Of a DNA stretch of 64,000 bases, positions 24,101 to 35,175 are shown one piece after another (position 1 is the first letter of the stretch; every line of letters starts with the position of its first letter). Origin of the DNA: Diogma glabrata (lineage: Eukaryota > Arthropoda > Insecta > Diptera > Cylindrotomidae); the NCBI GenBank assembly GCA_963693315.1, contig OY856186.1:69772019-69836018 (forward strand), read 5' to 3'. Below the pieces are notes generated by a model. That model worked only from the letters and a program-made list of their open reading frames with translations, made no database searches and was not told the DNA's origin. A program made the position numbers and the translations under genes.

Positions 24101-25582
24101 ATGAATTTTTTTCGAAAATATTTAAATTTTTTTGATAATATTGTGGAAATTCGGCTTATATAAAAAAATTTAAATAAAAATGTTATTTATAACATTTTTT
24201 TAAATAAATATGTAGTCTTTCCGAAGTTCTTTCACATCATTCATATATTACATAGATTTATGAAGTTATCTTTTAATTTCTTACAAATAATTATATTTTT
24301 AACACTTGTTTCAGTCAGCTGATGCTATTCCAATAAAATGTTTAAATGTTGATTATAATAATGTTTGAAATCATTAATTTTGGTTTTACCATAATATTAT
24401 CTTATTTAACATTGGAACCGAGTTTAAAATTTATCTTTTTTTCACTTCACATCTTTTCACGATGGTAGCGAGAGATCTAATCATACGAGTAGGAAACGGT
24501 CATTCTTGGGAGTTATACGCTATACTTTTTTTATTACATTTAATAAACATAAAAATATGAGTGTTAATTTGTTAAATACCGTTGTTTGTTTGTGACGTCG
24601 TAAAAACAACAAAAGCGTGTTTCATCTTAAGAAATCTAGACAGAACTTAAAAGATCCTGAACAATTTTTAAAGATCACACAAGACAAACTCGAAAAATAT
24701 TGTTACGGGTTTACATAATCGCAACGAAGAACAGAACAAAATGGTATTCATTCTCAGTTTCCCCTATTCAATATTTTACTAACAAAACTAAAATCAACTA
24801 TTTCCAAGAAAAAGCTTCAAATATATAAACAGGAAATAACATATATCCAAAATAATGACGTAGATTTAATTAGAATTGCTCAAGCTTTCTTTGTAAATAA
24901 GGAATTACTTTTGCAGAAGGAGAATTAATTTAAATTAGTTTAACTGGAATGCGATTATGTTAAGTGAAATTGTAAACGAAACTCTGTATCGTGAACATTA
25001 AACCGTGTAAACAGAAGTAAATTTATTTTTTAATTGTAAATAAAGTTTTAAGTGTTATTTTGTTATTTTGTATACTATTTTGGACGCTATGTTATACTGA
25101 AAATTTCTACAATCAACCGTTGGAGTTCTGAAGCTATTAGAAGAATATTCTGACTAGGAATATTGTTTGCAGAATTGTTTTCCTGTTGTTGTGAAACGTA
25201 AAGGTGTAGAAGACTTAATAAAAAAATTTATTAAGCATATACTTAATCAATAGTATAATATACTATATAGTATAATGTAAATCAATGTTATAATTATAAT
25301 ATACTTAATCAATAATAAATCTGGTGTGTTTCCTTGCTAATCAGTGATCGAATCCAGAAGAAGATTTGGGAACAAAGTTCATCGAATTGAGAGTGAGGCC
25401 AATTCGAAGGAAAGTTGAAAAACGTGGCAATATAAAGTAATCTGCAAAGATATACTTCTCAGTAGATCAATAATTTCTTACGATTTAGTAAGCAAGTATT
25501 AGTACCAAAAAAGAACAAAAGACAAATTAATCAAATTTTTTTTACTTTAAATGTCAACATTTTTTAATTTTAACTGTCAATA
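21194..25582. other. Long AT-rich stretch with dispersed repeat fragments
   Basis: No gene is recognised. Fragments near 22470-22560 and 22915-22980 share GGAAAGGTAATT.A with each other and with 51095-51110. 22640-22690, 23108-23160 and 58430-58470 share a TATCCTAAA/TACTCTAAAA theme. A possible decayed frame at 24645-24925 (KITQDKLEKYCYGF, later DLIRIAQAFFVNKEL) could not be assigned. Confidence 0.4.
23108..23328. repeat. Foldback, about 100-bp arms
   Basis: The inner stem GCATCTCACTCCAAAAATTT at 23184-23203 pairs with its complement ending 23240. The outer segment with AAAACATGCCAATATTTAAA pairs with TTGGCATGTTTTAGAGG near 23290-23308. Confidence 0.75.
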
Positions 25583-26126
25583 AATAGCTATTTATGTATT
25601 AAGGGTATAAAGTATGTCTTTTCCGCTTGAGAGTGAAATTGTTGCCCGAGGCGATAGTCGAGAGAAACCATCACTCGAAAGCAAAAAAGATACTTTATGC
25701 CTGAATTGCATACAAGACTTTTTATACGAGTAAGATTCTGTACTATTTGCATAAATAAAAATGCATATATTTACACAAAATAGAAAAATATGTTTTTAGA
25801 AAATTACTATCCAATTAATTATCCAAGTAGGTTTTTCGAAATAATAACTTTAGGCATTGTTATTTCAATTTTAGGTATTGTTATTTCAATTTTGGCATTG
25901 TTATTTCAATAGGAAAAAAGGCCTGCTTTATGAACAATTTTTGAATCCCAAAAGTGCATTTAACGGTTTACTCGTACAAAAAATATTTTTTGTACGAGTA
26001 TAGCGTAAAATGCAATTTTCGAGCATACCGTAAAATGCAATTTTGCCCTCGGCTGACACCTCAATCAACAATTTCACTCTCAATCAAAACAAACCTACTT
26101 TACGTCGTTAATACATAAATAGCAAT
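25583..26126. mobile_element. MITE with ~85-bp terminal inverted repeats
   Basis: AGCTATTTATGTATTAAGGG followed by GAGAGTGAAATTGTTG on the left pairs with CAATTTCACTCTCAATC, then GTTAATACATAAATAGC on the right. The inner part is less well paired; ACGAGTAAG near 25728 and TTTACTCGTAC near 25968 also face each other. No coding. Confidence 0.8.
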
Positions 26127-26561
26127 TATTTTGTTTGTTTACGCTTACATTTTTATTATAACTATTCTTGATAAAATTGTTTTGTGTCTTGATAAAATTT
26201 ACATTAAGTAAATTATTAATTTACTTAATAAATTGTTTTAAAACTGACTTTTAAAGTTTAACGTTTTAATTTATAATCTGGTAGCCAGGAATTCTCTCAA
26301 TAAAAACAGATACACTTAATTTTATTATTTTTTTCCAACATATTCTTAAACATATCAAAAACACGTCTTAAGCCAGGCATTCACATACAACAGAAACAGA
26401 AACTGAAAACTATTCAAAATTCAAAATCTATTATCAAATAATTTGAAAAAATTCTTCGTTGGAGTGACGTGAATAATCCATAGTATCAAAATGTTTGTTT
26501 TTTCTGCATACACCTTATATTATTCACACGAAAATAAGAAATAAAATAAATTTTATTTATT

Positions 26562-26628
26562 ATATATCATTTATTATTATACTACTATAGTTTCAATCTC
26601 TGTGAGATCATCAACTGGTATTGATATG
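26562..26628 (-). ncRNA. Degenerate hammerhead-ribozyme-like motif, left copy
   Basis: On the reverse strand: AUAC, then a degenerate CUGAUGA box (UUGAUGA), a stem UCUC-ACA-GAGA, GAAAC, a UAUA loop, then GUA followed by GUAU, which can pair with the initial AUAC. AUAUCA and UGAUAU add an outer stem I. Hammerhead motifs are known in Penelope-like elements. The altered CUGAUGA box suggests it may be inactive. Confidence 0.5.
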
Positions 26629-26908
26629 CAATTAACATTAATCTACAAAAATGATCTTATTTATAGTGATTTACAAAAATTGTTGAAAGACGTTATTGAT
26701 AAAAATTTTACGAAATAAAAAACTAATAATGAAAAAAATTAAAGGGTACAAATTTGAGGAAAAACCTAATTATTTCAGTAATAAAGTAATAAAACAATTA
26801 GTTGTAAAGAGGAGGGAAAACAAAAAAAATTACAAAAAATTAAAAAATTATTTAAACAAGGATATGGTTAAGAAATTACAAAAAAAAAACACTAGGGATC
26901 TTATATTA

Positions 26909-28484
26909 TTATGATTTATGGTGGTTTGTTATGTTGAATAGCGGTGAACAAATTTTGGCTTCATCTGAGTTCATAAGGTGGTAATTTTGTGCGATGTGAT
27001 ATGACTCTAAGGCATCCAACTTCCAGTCTTGTCTAACAGTTCTTATAAGCTTGGAGTTGTTAGTATCAATTTTATGATTGTTATTAACCATATGTTCCGC
27101 TACACTTGATTTATTGACATGCTTCCCAAAAGTAGCCATGTTGTGCTCTTTAAATCTGGTTTCGAAATTCCTGCTTGTTTGGCCGACATATATCTGTTCG
27201 CAATCCAAACAGTTTATTTTATAAACTCCAGATTTTTTTGACTGTGGTTCCTGATCCTTAAAGTTATTTATTTGGCTTTTCAAAGTTCTTGTTGGACGTG
27301 TTACTATATCTATGCTATGTTTTTGGAATATTTTCTCTAGTTTGTTGGTTATGTTGGGAACATATGGTACGCTTATTCTATTGCTTGGTTGTTTTTCCTT
27401 TAAAGGAATGAGACCGGTTTGCTGTTTAACAATATGTTTTTTATGGTGTTTCTGAATTATGTTGTTGGCGAAATTTACGGAATAACCATTATCGACAGCT
27501 GTTTTTCTGATATATTTTACCTCTTCATCAAATTCCAGTTTTTCCATAGGGATTGTAAATAAACGGTGTGCCATTGAATGAAAGGCTGCTTTCTTATGTG
27601 TTATGTGGTGGAAAGAATCTGCAGTGATAAATCGGTTGGTGTTTGTTGGCTTTCTGTATATGCCAAATTTCAAATGATGTGTGGAGGTTTTAATTATTTG
27701 GATATCTAGAAAATTCAAAATACCATTCTCCTCTGTTTCTATTGTGAACTTTATATCCGGGTGTTGATTGTTGATGATATCGAAGAGTTCTTGGATGTGT
27801 TTCTTGTCTACAATGGCAAAAATGTCATCGACATACCTGTGCCATACTTTAGGGAATAGTGGTGATGAAGTTCGAAGATTATCTTCCAGCCGGCTCATAA
27901 AAATATTGCTAAGAAACGGTGCTAATTTACTGCCCATAGATGTTCCACTCGTTTGTTTGTAGAATTTGTTTCGAAATTCAAAATAATTTTGTTCCATACA
28001 TGTGGTGGCTATTTTGATGTATGCTTTGATCTTTGTTACTGGAACTTTATTCTTCAGCAAATGGTCTTCTAAGTACTGTAGGGTTAGCCCGATTGGTACA
28101 CTCGGAAAAAGTGCAGTAACATCGAATGAAATTAAAAACTCGTCTTCCAGTAGTTTTAAATTTTTTATTTTGTGAATTAGCTCTGATGAATTATTTATAC
28201 TACAGCCGGTTGGTGGTGGAATTTTGTTTAGTTCATCTAGCAGCCATTTGGCCATTTTTTCCGTTGGTGTGGAGATGTTAGAACAAATCGGTCTCATCTT
28301 TTTCCCCGGTTTGTGTATTTTCGGCAGACAATACATTTTTGACACTTTAGGATTTGGTACATTGAATTTATACCTTAAGCTAGGAGTATCTAGGATGTTA
28401 CATACTTCGTTGGTGGTAATTTTCGCTTGTTTTATCATCTCTGGCAGAGGATTTCTCGGATTTCCATTTTTCCATTTTATTTCA
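26909..28484 (-). pseudogene. Penelope-like RT/GIY-YIG, 5'-truncated left copy
   Basis: The reverse strand encodes a continuous 509-codon frame from the first Met at 28438, and it continues open to the junction at 28484. Reverse transcriptase motifs in order: YCLPKIHKPG, RPICSNI, ISFDVTALFPSVP (first catalytic Asp), TSGTSMGSKLAPF, YVDDIFAI (catalytic DD) and LNFLDIQI, then the family hallmark YRKPTNTNRF. A linker leads to a C-terminal GIY-YIG endonuclease: SGVYKINCLDC, YVGQTSRNFETRFKEH. The stop is at 26909. The frame is undamaged, but the N-terminal ~240 residues seen in the right copy are missing because the copy ends at the inverted junction. It is therefore probably not active by itself, although RT and endonuclease residues are all present. 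Confidence 0.88.
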
Positions 28485-30765
28485 AATTTCGTTCAAGTAA
28501 AATTTTCAACAAAAAGCAGAATTACAGAAAAATTAAAAATTCAAACAGAAAAAGCCTGGCTTCGAGAAGAACTAAGCAATAAATATAGCAAATTATCCAC
28601 ATTGGAATCCGAGTTATATTGTACCCACAAAAACATTGTAAATACTTACTATAATAACAACATGTTTTTTAATTGTCTATGGGTTGAGTTCGACAACTAT
28701 GTTCAATGTAGAGTTAAAGGAATCTTTCGAAAGTTCAACAAAACTCATCGGAAAAAGATAAAAAATCTAAAGAAATTGAAAACTCCTAATAGTTATCAGC
28801 ACATTCCACAGATCAAAAATTTTGTAAGGAACGAATCATCTGCTGATTTCACTCCAAAACAATTGGAAATTCTTAACAGAGGTTTAAATTTCGCATTAAA
28901 ACCAACAACAACTCCCATTGAAGAAATAGTGGTGGACATAGAAGCAGGAATAACAAAATTTTCACACTTAGTAAAAAACAATATTAGATTTCACACAAAA
29001 GAAATTATAGAGAACCACATTAGCAAAAACACAAGCAAGCATCAACACAATAACAAAATAATCAAATCACTTAAAGAAAAAACCGATATAATTTATACCA
29101 AAGCTGATAAAGGAAACGCAGTCGTGATCCTCGACAAAGTGGATTACGATGAACGGGTGATTAACACAATCAACGAAGGACCGTATTCTGAAATAAAATG
29201 GAAAAATGGAAATCCGAGAAATCCTCTGCCAGAGATGATAAAACAAGCGAAAATTACCACCAACGAAGTATGTAACATCCTAGATACTCCTAGCTTAAGG
29301 TATAAATTCAATGTACCAAATCCTAAAGTGTCAAAAATGTATTGTCTGCCGAAAATACACAAACCGGGGAAAAAGATGAGACCGATTTGTTCTAACATCT
29401 CCACACCAACGGAAAAAATGGCCAAATGGCTGCTAGATGAACTAAACAAAATTCCACCACCAACCGGCTGTAGTATAAATAATTCATCAGAGCTAATTCA
29501 CAAAATAAAAAATTTAAAACTACTGGAAGACGAGTTTTTAATTTCATTCGATGTTACTGCACTTTTTCCGAGTGTACCAATCGGGCTAACCCTACAGTAC
29601 TTAGAAGACCATTTGCTGAAGAATAAAGTTCCAGTAACAAAGATCAAAGCATACATCAAAATAGCCACCACATGTATGGAACAAAATTATTTTGAATTTC
29701 GAAACAAATTCTACAAACAAACGAGTGGAACATCTATGGGCAGTAAATTAGCACCGTTTCTTAGCAATATTTTTATGAGCCGGCTGGAAGATAATCTTCG
29801 AACTTCATCACCACTATTCCCTAAAGTATGGCACAGGTATGTCGATGACATTTTTGCCATTGTAGACAAGAAACACATCCAAGAACTCTTCGATATCATC
29901 AACAATCAACACCCGGATATAAAGTTCACAATAGAAACAGAGGAGAATGGTATTTTGAATTTTCTAGATATCCAAATAATTAAAACCTCCACACATCATT
30001 TGAAATTTGGCATATTTGGCATTTGAAAATTGGCACCAACCGATTTATCACTGCAGATTCTTTCCACCACATAACACATAAGAAAGCAGCCTTTCATTCA
30101 ATGGCACACCGTTTATTTACAATCCCTATGGAAAAACTGGAATTTGATGAAGAGGTAAAATATATCAGAAAAACAGCTGTCGATAATGGTTATTCCGTAA
30201 ATTTCGCCAACAACATAATTCAGAAACACCATAAAAAACATATTGTTAAACAGCAAACCGGTCTCATTCCTTTAAAGGAAAAACAACCAAGCAATAGAAT
30301 AAGCGTACCATATGTTCCCAACATAACCAACAAACTAGAGAAAATATTCCAAAAACATAGCATAGATATAGTAACACGTCCAACAAGAACTTTGAAAAGC
30401 CAAATAAATAACTTTAAGGATCAGGAACCACAGTCAAAAAAATCTGGAGTTTATAAAATAAACTGTTTGGATTGCGAACAGATATATGTCGGCCAAACAA
30501 GCAGGAATTTCGAAACCAGATTTAAAGAGCACAACATGGCTACTTTTGGGAAGCATGTCAATAAATCAAGTGTAGCGGAACATATGGTTAATAACAATCA
30601 TAAAATTGATACTAACAACTCCAAGCTTATAAGAACTGTTAGACAAGACTGGAAGTTGGATGCCTTAGAGTCATATCACTCGCACAAAATTACCACCTTA
30701 TGAACTCAGATGAAGCCAAAATTTGTTCACCGCTACTTCAACATAACAAACCACCATAAATCATA
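28485..30765 (+). pseudogene. Penelope-like RT/GIY-YIG, longer right copy, frameshifted
   Basis: Plus-strand copy. It starts at the inverted junction with no clear Met, so its true start is lost. 28485-29188 supplies the N-terminal region (TEKAWLREELSNKYSK, then DIIYTKADKGNAVVI, typical of Penelope proteins). The RT follows with the same motifs as the left copy (YVDDIFAI near 29840). The frame ends at 30024-30026, where an 18-bp segment encoding the YRKPTNT motif is replaced by a near-duplicate of the adjacent bases and the frame shifts by two. It reopens at about 30023 for the linker and GIY-YIG domain (YVGQTSRNF near 30490). A single-base loss near 30683 ends it early as YHSHKITTL. The copy is inactive, yet otherwise almost identical to the left copy. 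Confidence 0.88.
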
Positions 30766-31047
30766 ATAATATAGATCCCTAGTGTTTTTTTTTTTTGTAA
30801 TTTCTTAACCATATCCTTGTTTAAATAATTTTTTAATTTTTTGTATTTTTTTTTGTTTTCCCTCCTCTTTACAACTAATTGTTTTATTACTTTATTACTG
30901 AAATAATTAGGTTTTTCCTCAAATTTGTACCCTTTAATTTTTTTCATTATTAGTTTTTTATTTCGTAAAATTTTTATCAATAACGTCTTTCAACAATTTT
31001 TGTAAATCACTATAAATAAGATCATTTTTGTAGATTAATGTTAATTG

Positions 31048-31118
31048 CACATCAATACCAGTTGATAGATCTCACAGAGATTGAAACTATAGTAGTATAA
31101 TAATAAATGATATATAAT
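31048..31118 (+). ncRNA. Degenerate hammerhead-ribozyme-like motif, right copy
   Basis: Inverted partner of the motif at 26562-26628. It carries one extra A in the box (UUGAUAGA) and the same UCUC-ACA-GAGA stem and GAAAC-UAUA-GUA block. It lies about 75-140 bases inside the outer end of the right copy. Confidence 0.45.
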
Positions 31119-31191
31119 AAATAAAATTTATTTTATTTCTTATTTTCGTGTGAATAATATAAGGTGTATGCAGAAAAAACAAACATTTTGA

Positions 31192-31744
31192 TTCTATTAT
31201 CAAAATTTAAAATAATAATTAATATTATGTGACAGTTCTGGAACAGAAACAATTAAATTTCATTTTTTTCTGTTTCAGACAAAACGGACGAATTTTCAGT
31301 TTCTGTTCCAGTTTCTATATTCGGTTTCGGTTTCCGTTTCTGTTGTATGTGAATGCACGGCTTTACATGTTATATCAACAATACGGAAGTTACATCATTT
31401 TTTGTTTTTGACAGAACAGAGTTATTGAATGTTATATAAAGGCTCGTTTACATTTTACTATAACAATTAACCGTAGTTAACTTCATATTATTGTTATCCA
31501 TTTTAAATACTACAACGTGTAATTGAAAAACAATTTATTTTTTCATTTGGCTGTTCGGTCCGGTTTGACGTAGTATTCAACGAAGTTTGCAGTTAGCAGA
31601 AAAAAATTTGACGTAAAATATCGTGATATGTTTTTATCAGTTTACATGCAATATTCTTTGTATGAAAAAATCAACTTAGCAAAATTTTTTTTCTCACGTT
31701 CTTTTTCATATAAACTTAAAAAATAATTTGTTTTAAACGTTTAT
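31192..31744. other. Spacer without recognised gene
   Basis: AT-rich. TTTCTGTTTC.G-type runs near 31265-31345 echo a similar stretch before the Penelope pair (26380-26400, ACAGAAACAGAAACTG), hinting at the pre-insertion sequence. No gene. Confidence 0.4.
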
Positions 31745-32198
31745 GGGGCCCGGGTAAGAAAAGCTAACGGGTCATACCTGGGCCAAGCCCGCGCCACAGC
31801 TTTTGGGGGTTGGCCCAGGTTTAACATTTTCAAACAGCCCAAGCCTGGACCAAGCTTGGACTGATGTCATGGGGCCAAGTCTGGCCAACCAGTCTTGAGC
31901 CAAGTCTGGCAAATAAGACTTGGGCCAAGACTACCAAACCAATATCGCCCCAGACCTTCTTTAAATGTATGAAAAGAGGTTGGGAAAAGATGAAAATAAA
32001 GATAAACACAAAATGGCCTGCACATGTTTACAATGCATTAGACTGATGAATAACGCGTAATATAACAAACTGAACCTTGGTTCTGGCCATTTATAACTGG
32101 CCCAGTCTGAATCCAAAGCTAACTGGCCAAGGCTTGGCTCGCCAATACTGGCCCGATATTGGTCCGTTGTTCAATGTTGATAGCTTCTACTCGGAGAG
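31745..32198. mobile_element. MITE with internal GGGCCAAG-type minisatellite, copy 1
   Basis: The ends are CCCGGGTAAGAAAAGCTA and TAGCTTCTACTCGG. The interior has degenerate repeats of about 25 bp around TTGGGCCAAGTCTGGCAAA. The right third (GAATAACGCGTAATA, GGCCAAGGCTTGGCTCGCC) matches copy 2 at 49609-50085. No coding; the 60-codon frame at 31864-32046 is repeat-derived. Confidence 0.8.
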
Positions 32199-32492
32199 AA
32201 GAAGGAACAAACAAAAGACTCCCTAAACTTAGAGTATGTGAATATGGATTAAATATATTTAATTAATTATATGAATAAGGCTTGGATTTAATGCTCCTTG
32301 ATTTCATTCATGATATAATCCAATTAATAAAATTAAAATAAAAAAAATGGAAGTAGTTATTCATATTACATGATAAAAATATTTGAATTTCGTTTAGCGT
32401 AGTACCAACTGTTTGGATTCTAACAAAATGTATTAGATTTTAAATTGCATAGTAGGCCCGATTAATACAAAAATAGAGTACTACACGACAAG

Positions 32493-33003
32493 GGGTGCGT
32501 TCCATTAAGCACTCAAGACAATCACGCTCACGAACGCTGTTTTTTCCGTTCCACATGCTTCTGAGCGTTACAATTGTAAGCTCAGGTGGAATGGATTATG
32601 TGATCGTTTTAGGCGTTGACGTAAAAAATACATACGGCGAGTGTGAACACATAAAATAAAAGCTACAATTTGCAATTCTTATAACAATAAACTTTAATAA
32701 TTATGGTGCACGTGCACGCACAGTAAAAAAACTTTTACTCATGAGATCCAAGTTTGCATGAAAACTATTTTGAGTAAAAAAAGATTTATACAAATTCGCT
32801 TTTGTTTTCGTCATCTTTCAATTTTAAAAATGGCGCTAAACTTATCATCACTCAGTTCAACCCACCTTTTGAGATGGGTCGTTGTGAGCGAAAATGATGA
32901 CGTCAGTAGTGACGTTTTAACCGCGACCACAACGACCTTCGTCGTCAAGTGGAACGGATGAAGGGTCATTTTGAGCGTTATGAACGCTTAGTGGAACGCA
33001 CCC
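32493..33003. mobile_element. hAT-type MITE, ~510 bp
   Basis: GGGTGCGTTCCATTAAGC at the left end pairs with GCTTAGTGGAACGCACCC at the right. Flanks ACGACAAG and AAGACAAC agree at 6 of 8 positions, consistent with a decayed 8-bp duplication. The frame at 32758-32961 is within the element and unrecognised. Confidence 0.75.
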
Positions 33004-33573
33004 AAGACAACGCGTTTTGATGTAGTTTCACTTCTCCTACAATTCTAAACACATATCGTTCTGGAAATATAATGAGCTTATATCCCTAAAATACTGCAAT
33101 TGATGACTAACTAATGACTAATTAATATTTTTTAGTTTTAAACAAAGTTATGACAATAAAATTACAACATAAATAATTGTCTCTAAAGGGCAAACCAAAG
33201 CATGTGATACAAAATTCATGTGAGTCTTGCAAAAACCAAATATACCAGGATTCATCAAAATTCTTTTCACAGTTTAAAGTTATTGAAGTTCCAGTGAATA
33301 CTTTTCTGCGAATTGTTAAATTGCTGAAACTCTAGCTGCTTCTTGTTAAGTAATACATTTTTAATCTATAACTTGTAGATTTCAGGGGTGCTATTTTCAA
33401 ATCTGATCGTAATCACACGTATACTTTATAATTACGACTACAAATAACGAACGATTTTTAAAGAAGGGTTAAAATGTTGTATTTTCAGGAGTCTTCGTTA
33501 TGAGAAAGTGTGGTGATTAATTATACTCAACTCCACAGTATATTGAATTTAATCTGTCATAAAACGAATTTAC
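33004..33573. other. Spacer without recognised gene
   Basis: AT-rich, non-coding. Nothing supportable was seen. Confidence 0.4.
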
Positions 33574-34861
33574 TAGGTCATTCAATAAGTCCGTAGGATG
33601 ACACATAGATGGCGTTACTAGAATTTTTTCCATATGATTTTTATTTAGTACTAACCTTCAAACGATACGTGTATAAATTTGACAGCAATCTGACTATTTA
33701 TTCGTGAGTTATAGCATTTTGTGTGAAGCAACTTTTGTTTTTGAAAAAAAAATGGAAAAAAGTGAATTTCGAATTTTAATAAAGCATTGCTTTTTGATGA
33801 AAAAAAATACAGTGGAAACCAAACAATGGCTTGATAAACATTATCCAAACTCTGCTCCATCGAGACAAATGATAGAGAAGTGGATGGCTGAATTTAAATG
33901 TGGTCGTACCAGCACAAAAGATGCAGAGCGCAGTGGACGCCCAAATGAGGCTGTTATTCCAGAAAACATAAAAAAAATCCTCAAATTGGTTATGAACGAT
34001 CGCAAATTGAAGGTGCACGAAATAGCTGACATTGTAAAGGTAGCAGATGGTAGTGTTTTTACCATTTTACATGAACATTTGTGTATGCGAAAGCTCTGTG
34101 CAAATTGGGTGCCGCGTGAGCTCACAGTCGACCAAAAACAACAACGAATCGATGCTTCGGAGGAGTCTTTGGCACTGTTAAACCGCAATAAAAGGGAATT
34201 CTATCGTAGATATGTGACAATGGATGAGACATGGCTTCACAATTACACACCAGAATCCAAAAGACAGTCAGCTGAGTGGACAGCAGTCGACGAACCGAAT
34301 CCAAAGCGAGCAAAGACGCAACAGTCGGCCGGTAAGGTGATGGCGTCTGTATTTTGGGATACGAACGGAATAATATTCATCGACTATCTCCAAAAAGGAA
34401 CCACCATCAACAGCGAGTATTACTGTGAACTTTTGGATCGATTGAAGGCTGAAATCGCAAAGAAACGGCCACATTTGCAAAAGAAAAAAGTGTTGTTTCA
34501 CCAAGATAATGCACCGTGTCACAGATCGATGAAAACGATGGCGAAATTGAATGAATTGGGCTTTGAATTGCTTACCCACCCACCATATTCTCCAGATTTA
34601 GCCCCCAGCGACTTTTTCCTGTTTTCAGATCTCAAGAGAATGCTTGCTGGAAAGAAATTTAAGTCCAATGATGAAGTAATCGCTGAAACTGAGGCCTATT
34701 TTGACGAGAAAGAGAAATCGTACTATAAAAGTGGTATAGAAAAGTTGGAAAATCGCTATACTCGTTGTATCGCCCTCGAAGGCAACTATGTTGAATAAAA
34801 AATCGAGTTTTGTCAAAATGTTGTTTTTTTCTTACTTATCCTACGGACTTATTGAACGTTA
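33574..34861 (+). mobile_element. mariner transposon, apparently full length
   Basis: TA dinucleotides at 33574-33575 and 34860-34861 bound inverted ends sharing TTCAATAAGTCCGTAGGAT exactly; the outermost 4-6 bases differ. Length is about 1.29 kb, the normal size for a mariner. It contains one uninterrupted transposase gene. Confidence 0.93.
33752..34798 (+). CDS. mariner transposase, D,D34D, intact
   Basis: Transposase that cuts out and reinserts the element at TA sites. The ATG at 33752 (MEKSEFRILIKHCF) gives 348 residues, close to the family's usual ~345. An in-frame upstream extension to 33704 has no ATG and is not used. The N-terminus holds helix-turn-helix segments (residues ~1-110), with the linker block WVPRELTVDQK near residue 127. 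The catalytic Asp residues are seen in VTMDETW (~160), HQDNAPCH (~250) and YSPDLAPSD (~284), with 34 residues between the last two. There is no internal stop or frameshift. The opening MEKSEFR and WVPREL blocks look like the mellifera-type mariners; the subfamily is a guess. It is the best-preserved gene in the window and could be active or recently so. Confidence 0.95.
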   Translation: MEKSEFRILIKHCFLMKKNTVETKQWLDKHYPNSAPSRQMIEKWMAEFKCGRTSTKDAERSGRPNEAVIPENIKKILKLVMNDRKLKVHEIADIVKVADGSVFTILHEHLCMRKLCANWVPRELTVDQKQQRIDASEESLALLNRNKREFYRRYVTMDETWLHNYTPESKRQSAEWTAVDEPNPKRAKTQQSAGKVMASVFWDTNGIIFIDYLQKGTTINSEYYCELLDRLKAEIAKKRPHLQKKKVLFHQDNAPCHRSMKTMAKLNELGFELLTHPPYSPDLAPSDFFLFSDLKRMLAGKKFKSNDEVIAETEAYFDEKEKSYYKSGIEKLENRYTRCIALEGNYVE

Positions 34862-35175
34862 ATTGACAATGAAAAAAATTTTTATAAAACAATTATTTAT
34901 TTAAATAATTATGAATTGATTAATCTTTTTAATTTAATTAATTAAACATTTTCATCCACCAATAAAATATAATATTTGAATCCTATTAAATCAATAGAGT
35001 TTTATTTATTTATTAGAAATTATTTTGTTAAATCTTAATCATCTTGTTGTATATATTATATAAAACAGTAATTAAACTTTTTCAAAATTAGGGAATTACT
35101 TCGGTCTGAAAAACCTAAGTATTGCATTATCGAGCCAAAAGTGAAATTCCTACCCCCACTTTTTTGGCATTTCTT
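34862..35175. other. Spacer without recognised gene
   Basis: AT-rich, non-coding sequence between the mariner and a degenerate minisatellite. Confidence 0.4.

Larger units (their letters stand above)
26486..31191. mobile_element. Head-to-head pair of Penelope-like elements
   Basis: 26486-28484 (1999 bp) and 29189-31191 (2003 bp) are nearly identical inverted copies. The 704-bp spacer 28485-29188 is the unique 5' part of the right-hand copy. A truncated inverted partner upstream of a longer copy is a known Penelope arrangement that creates LTR-like ends. No target duplication was confirmed. Confidence 0.9.

Noticed and set aside
24645..24925. Possible decayed coding region (KITQDKLEKYCYGF, DLIRIAQAFFVNKEL)
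   Set aside because: Frames shift, no family recognised, and no splice or repeat support, so it was not called as a gene.
26696..26914. Lys-rich 72-codon frame, with an inverted twin at 30738-30980
   Set aside because: It lies antisense in the AT-rich 3' region of both Penelope copies. Being present twice only reflects the inverted duplication.
28224..28484. N-terminal extension of the plus-strand Penelope frame
   Set aside because: This part is antisense to the left Penelope copy; the frame merely crosses the inverted junction.
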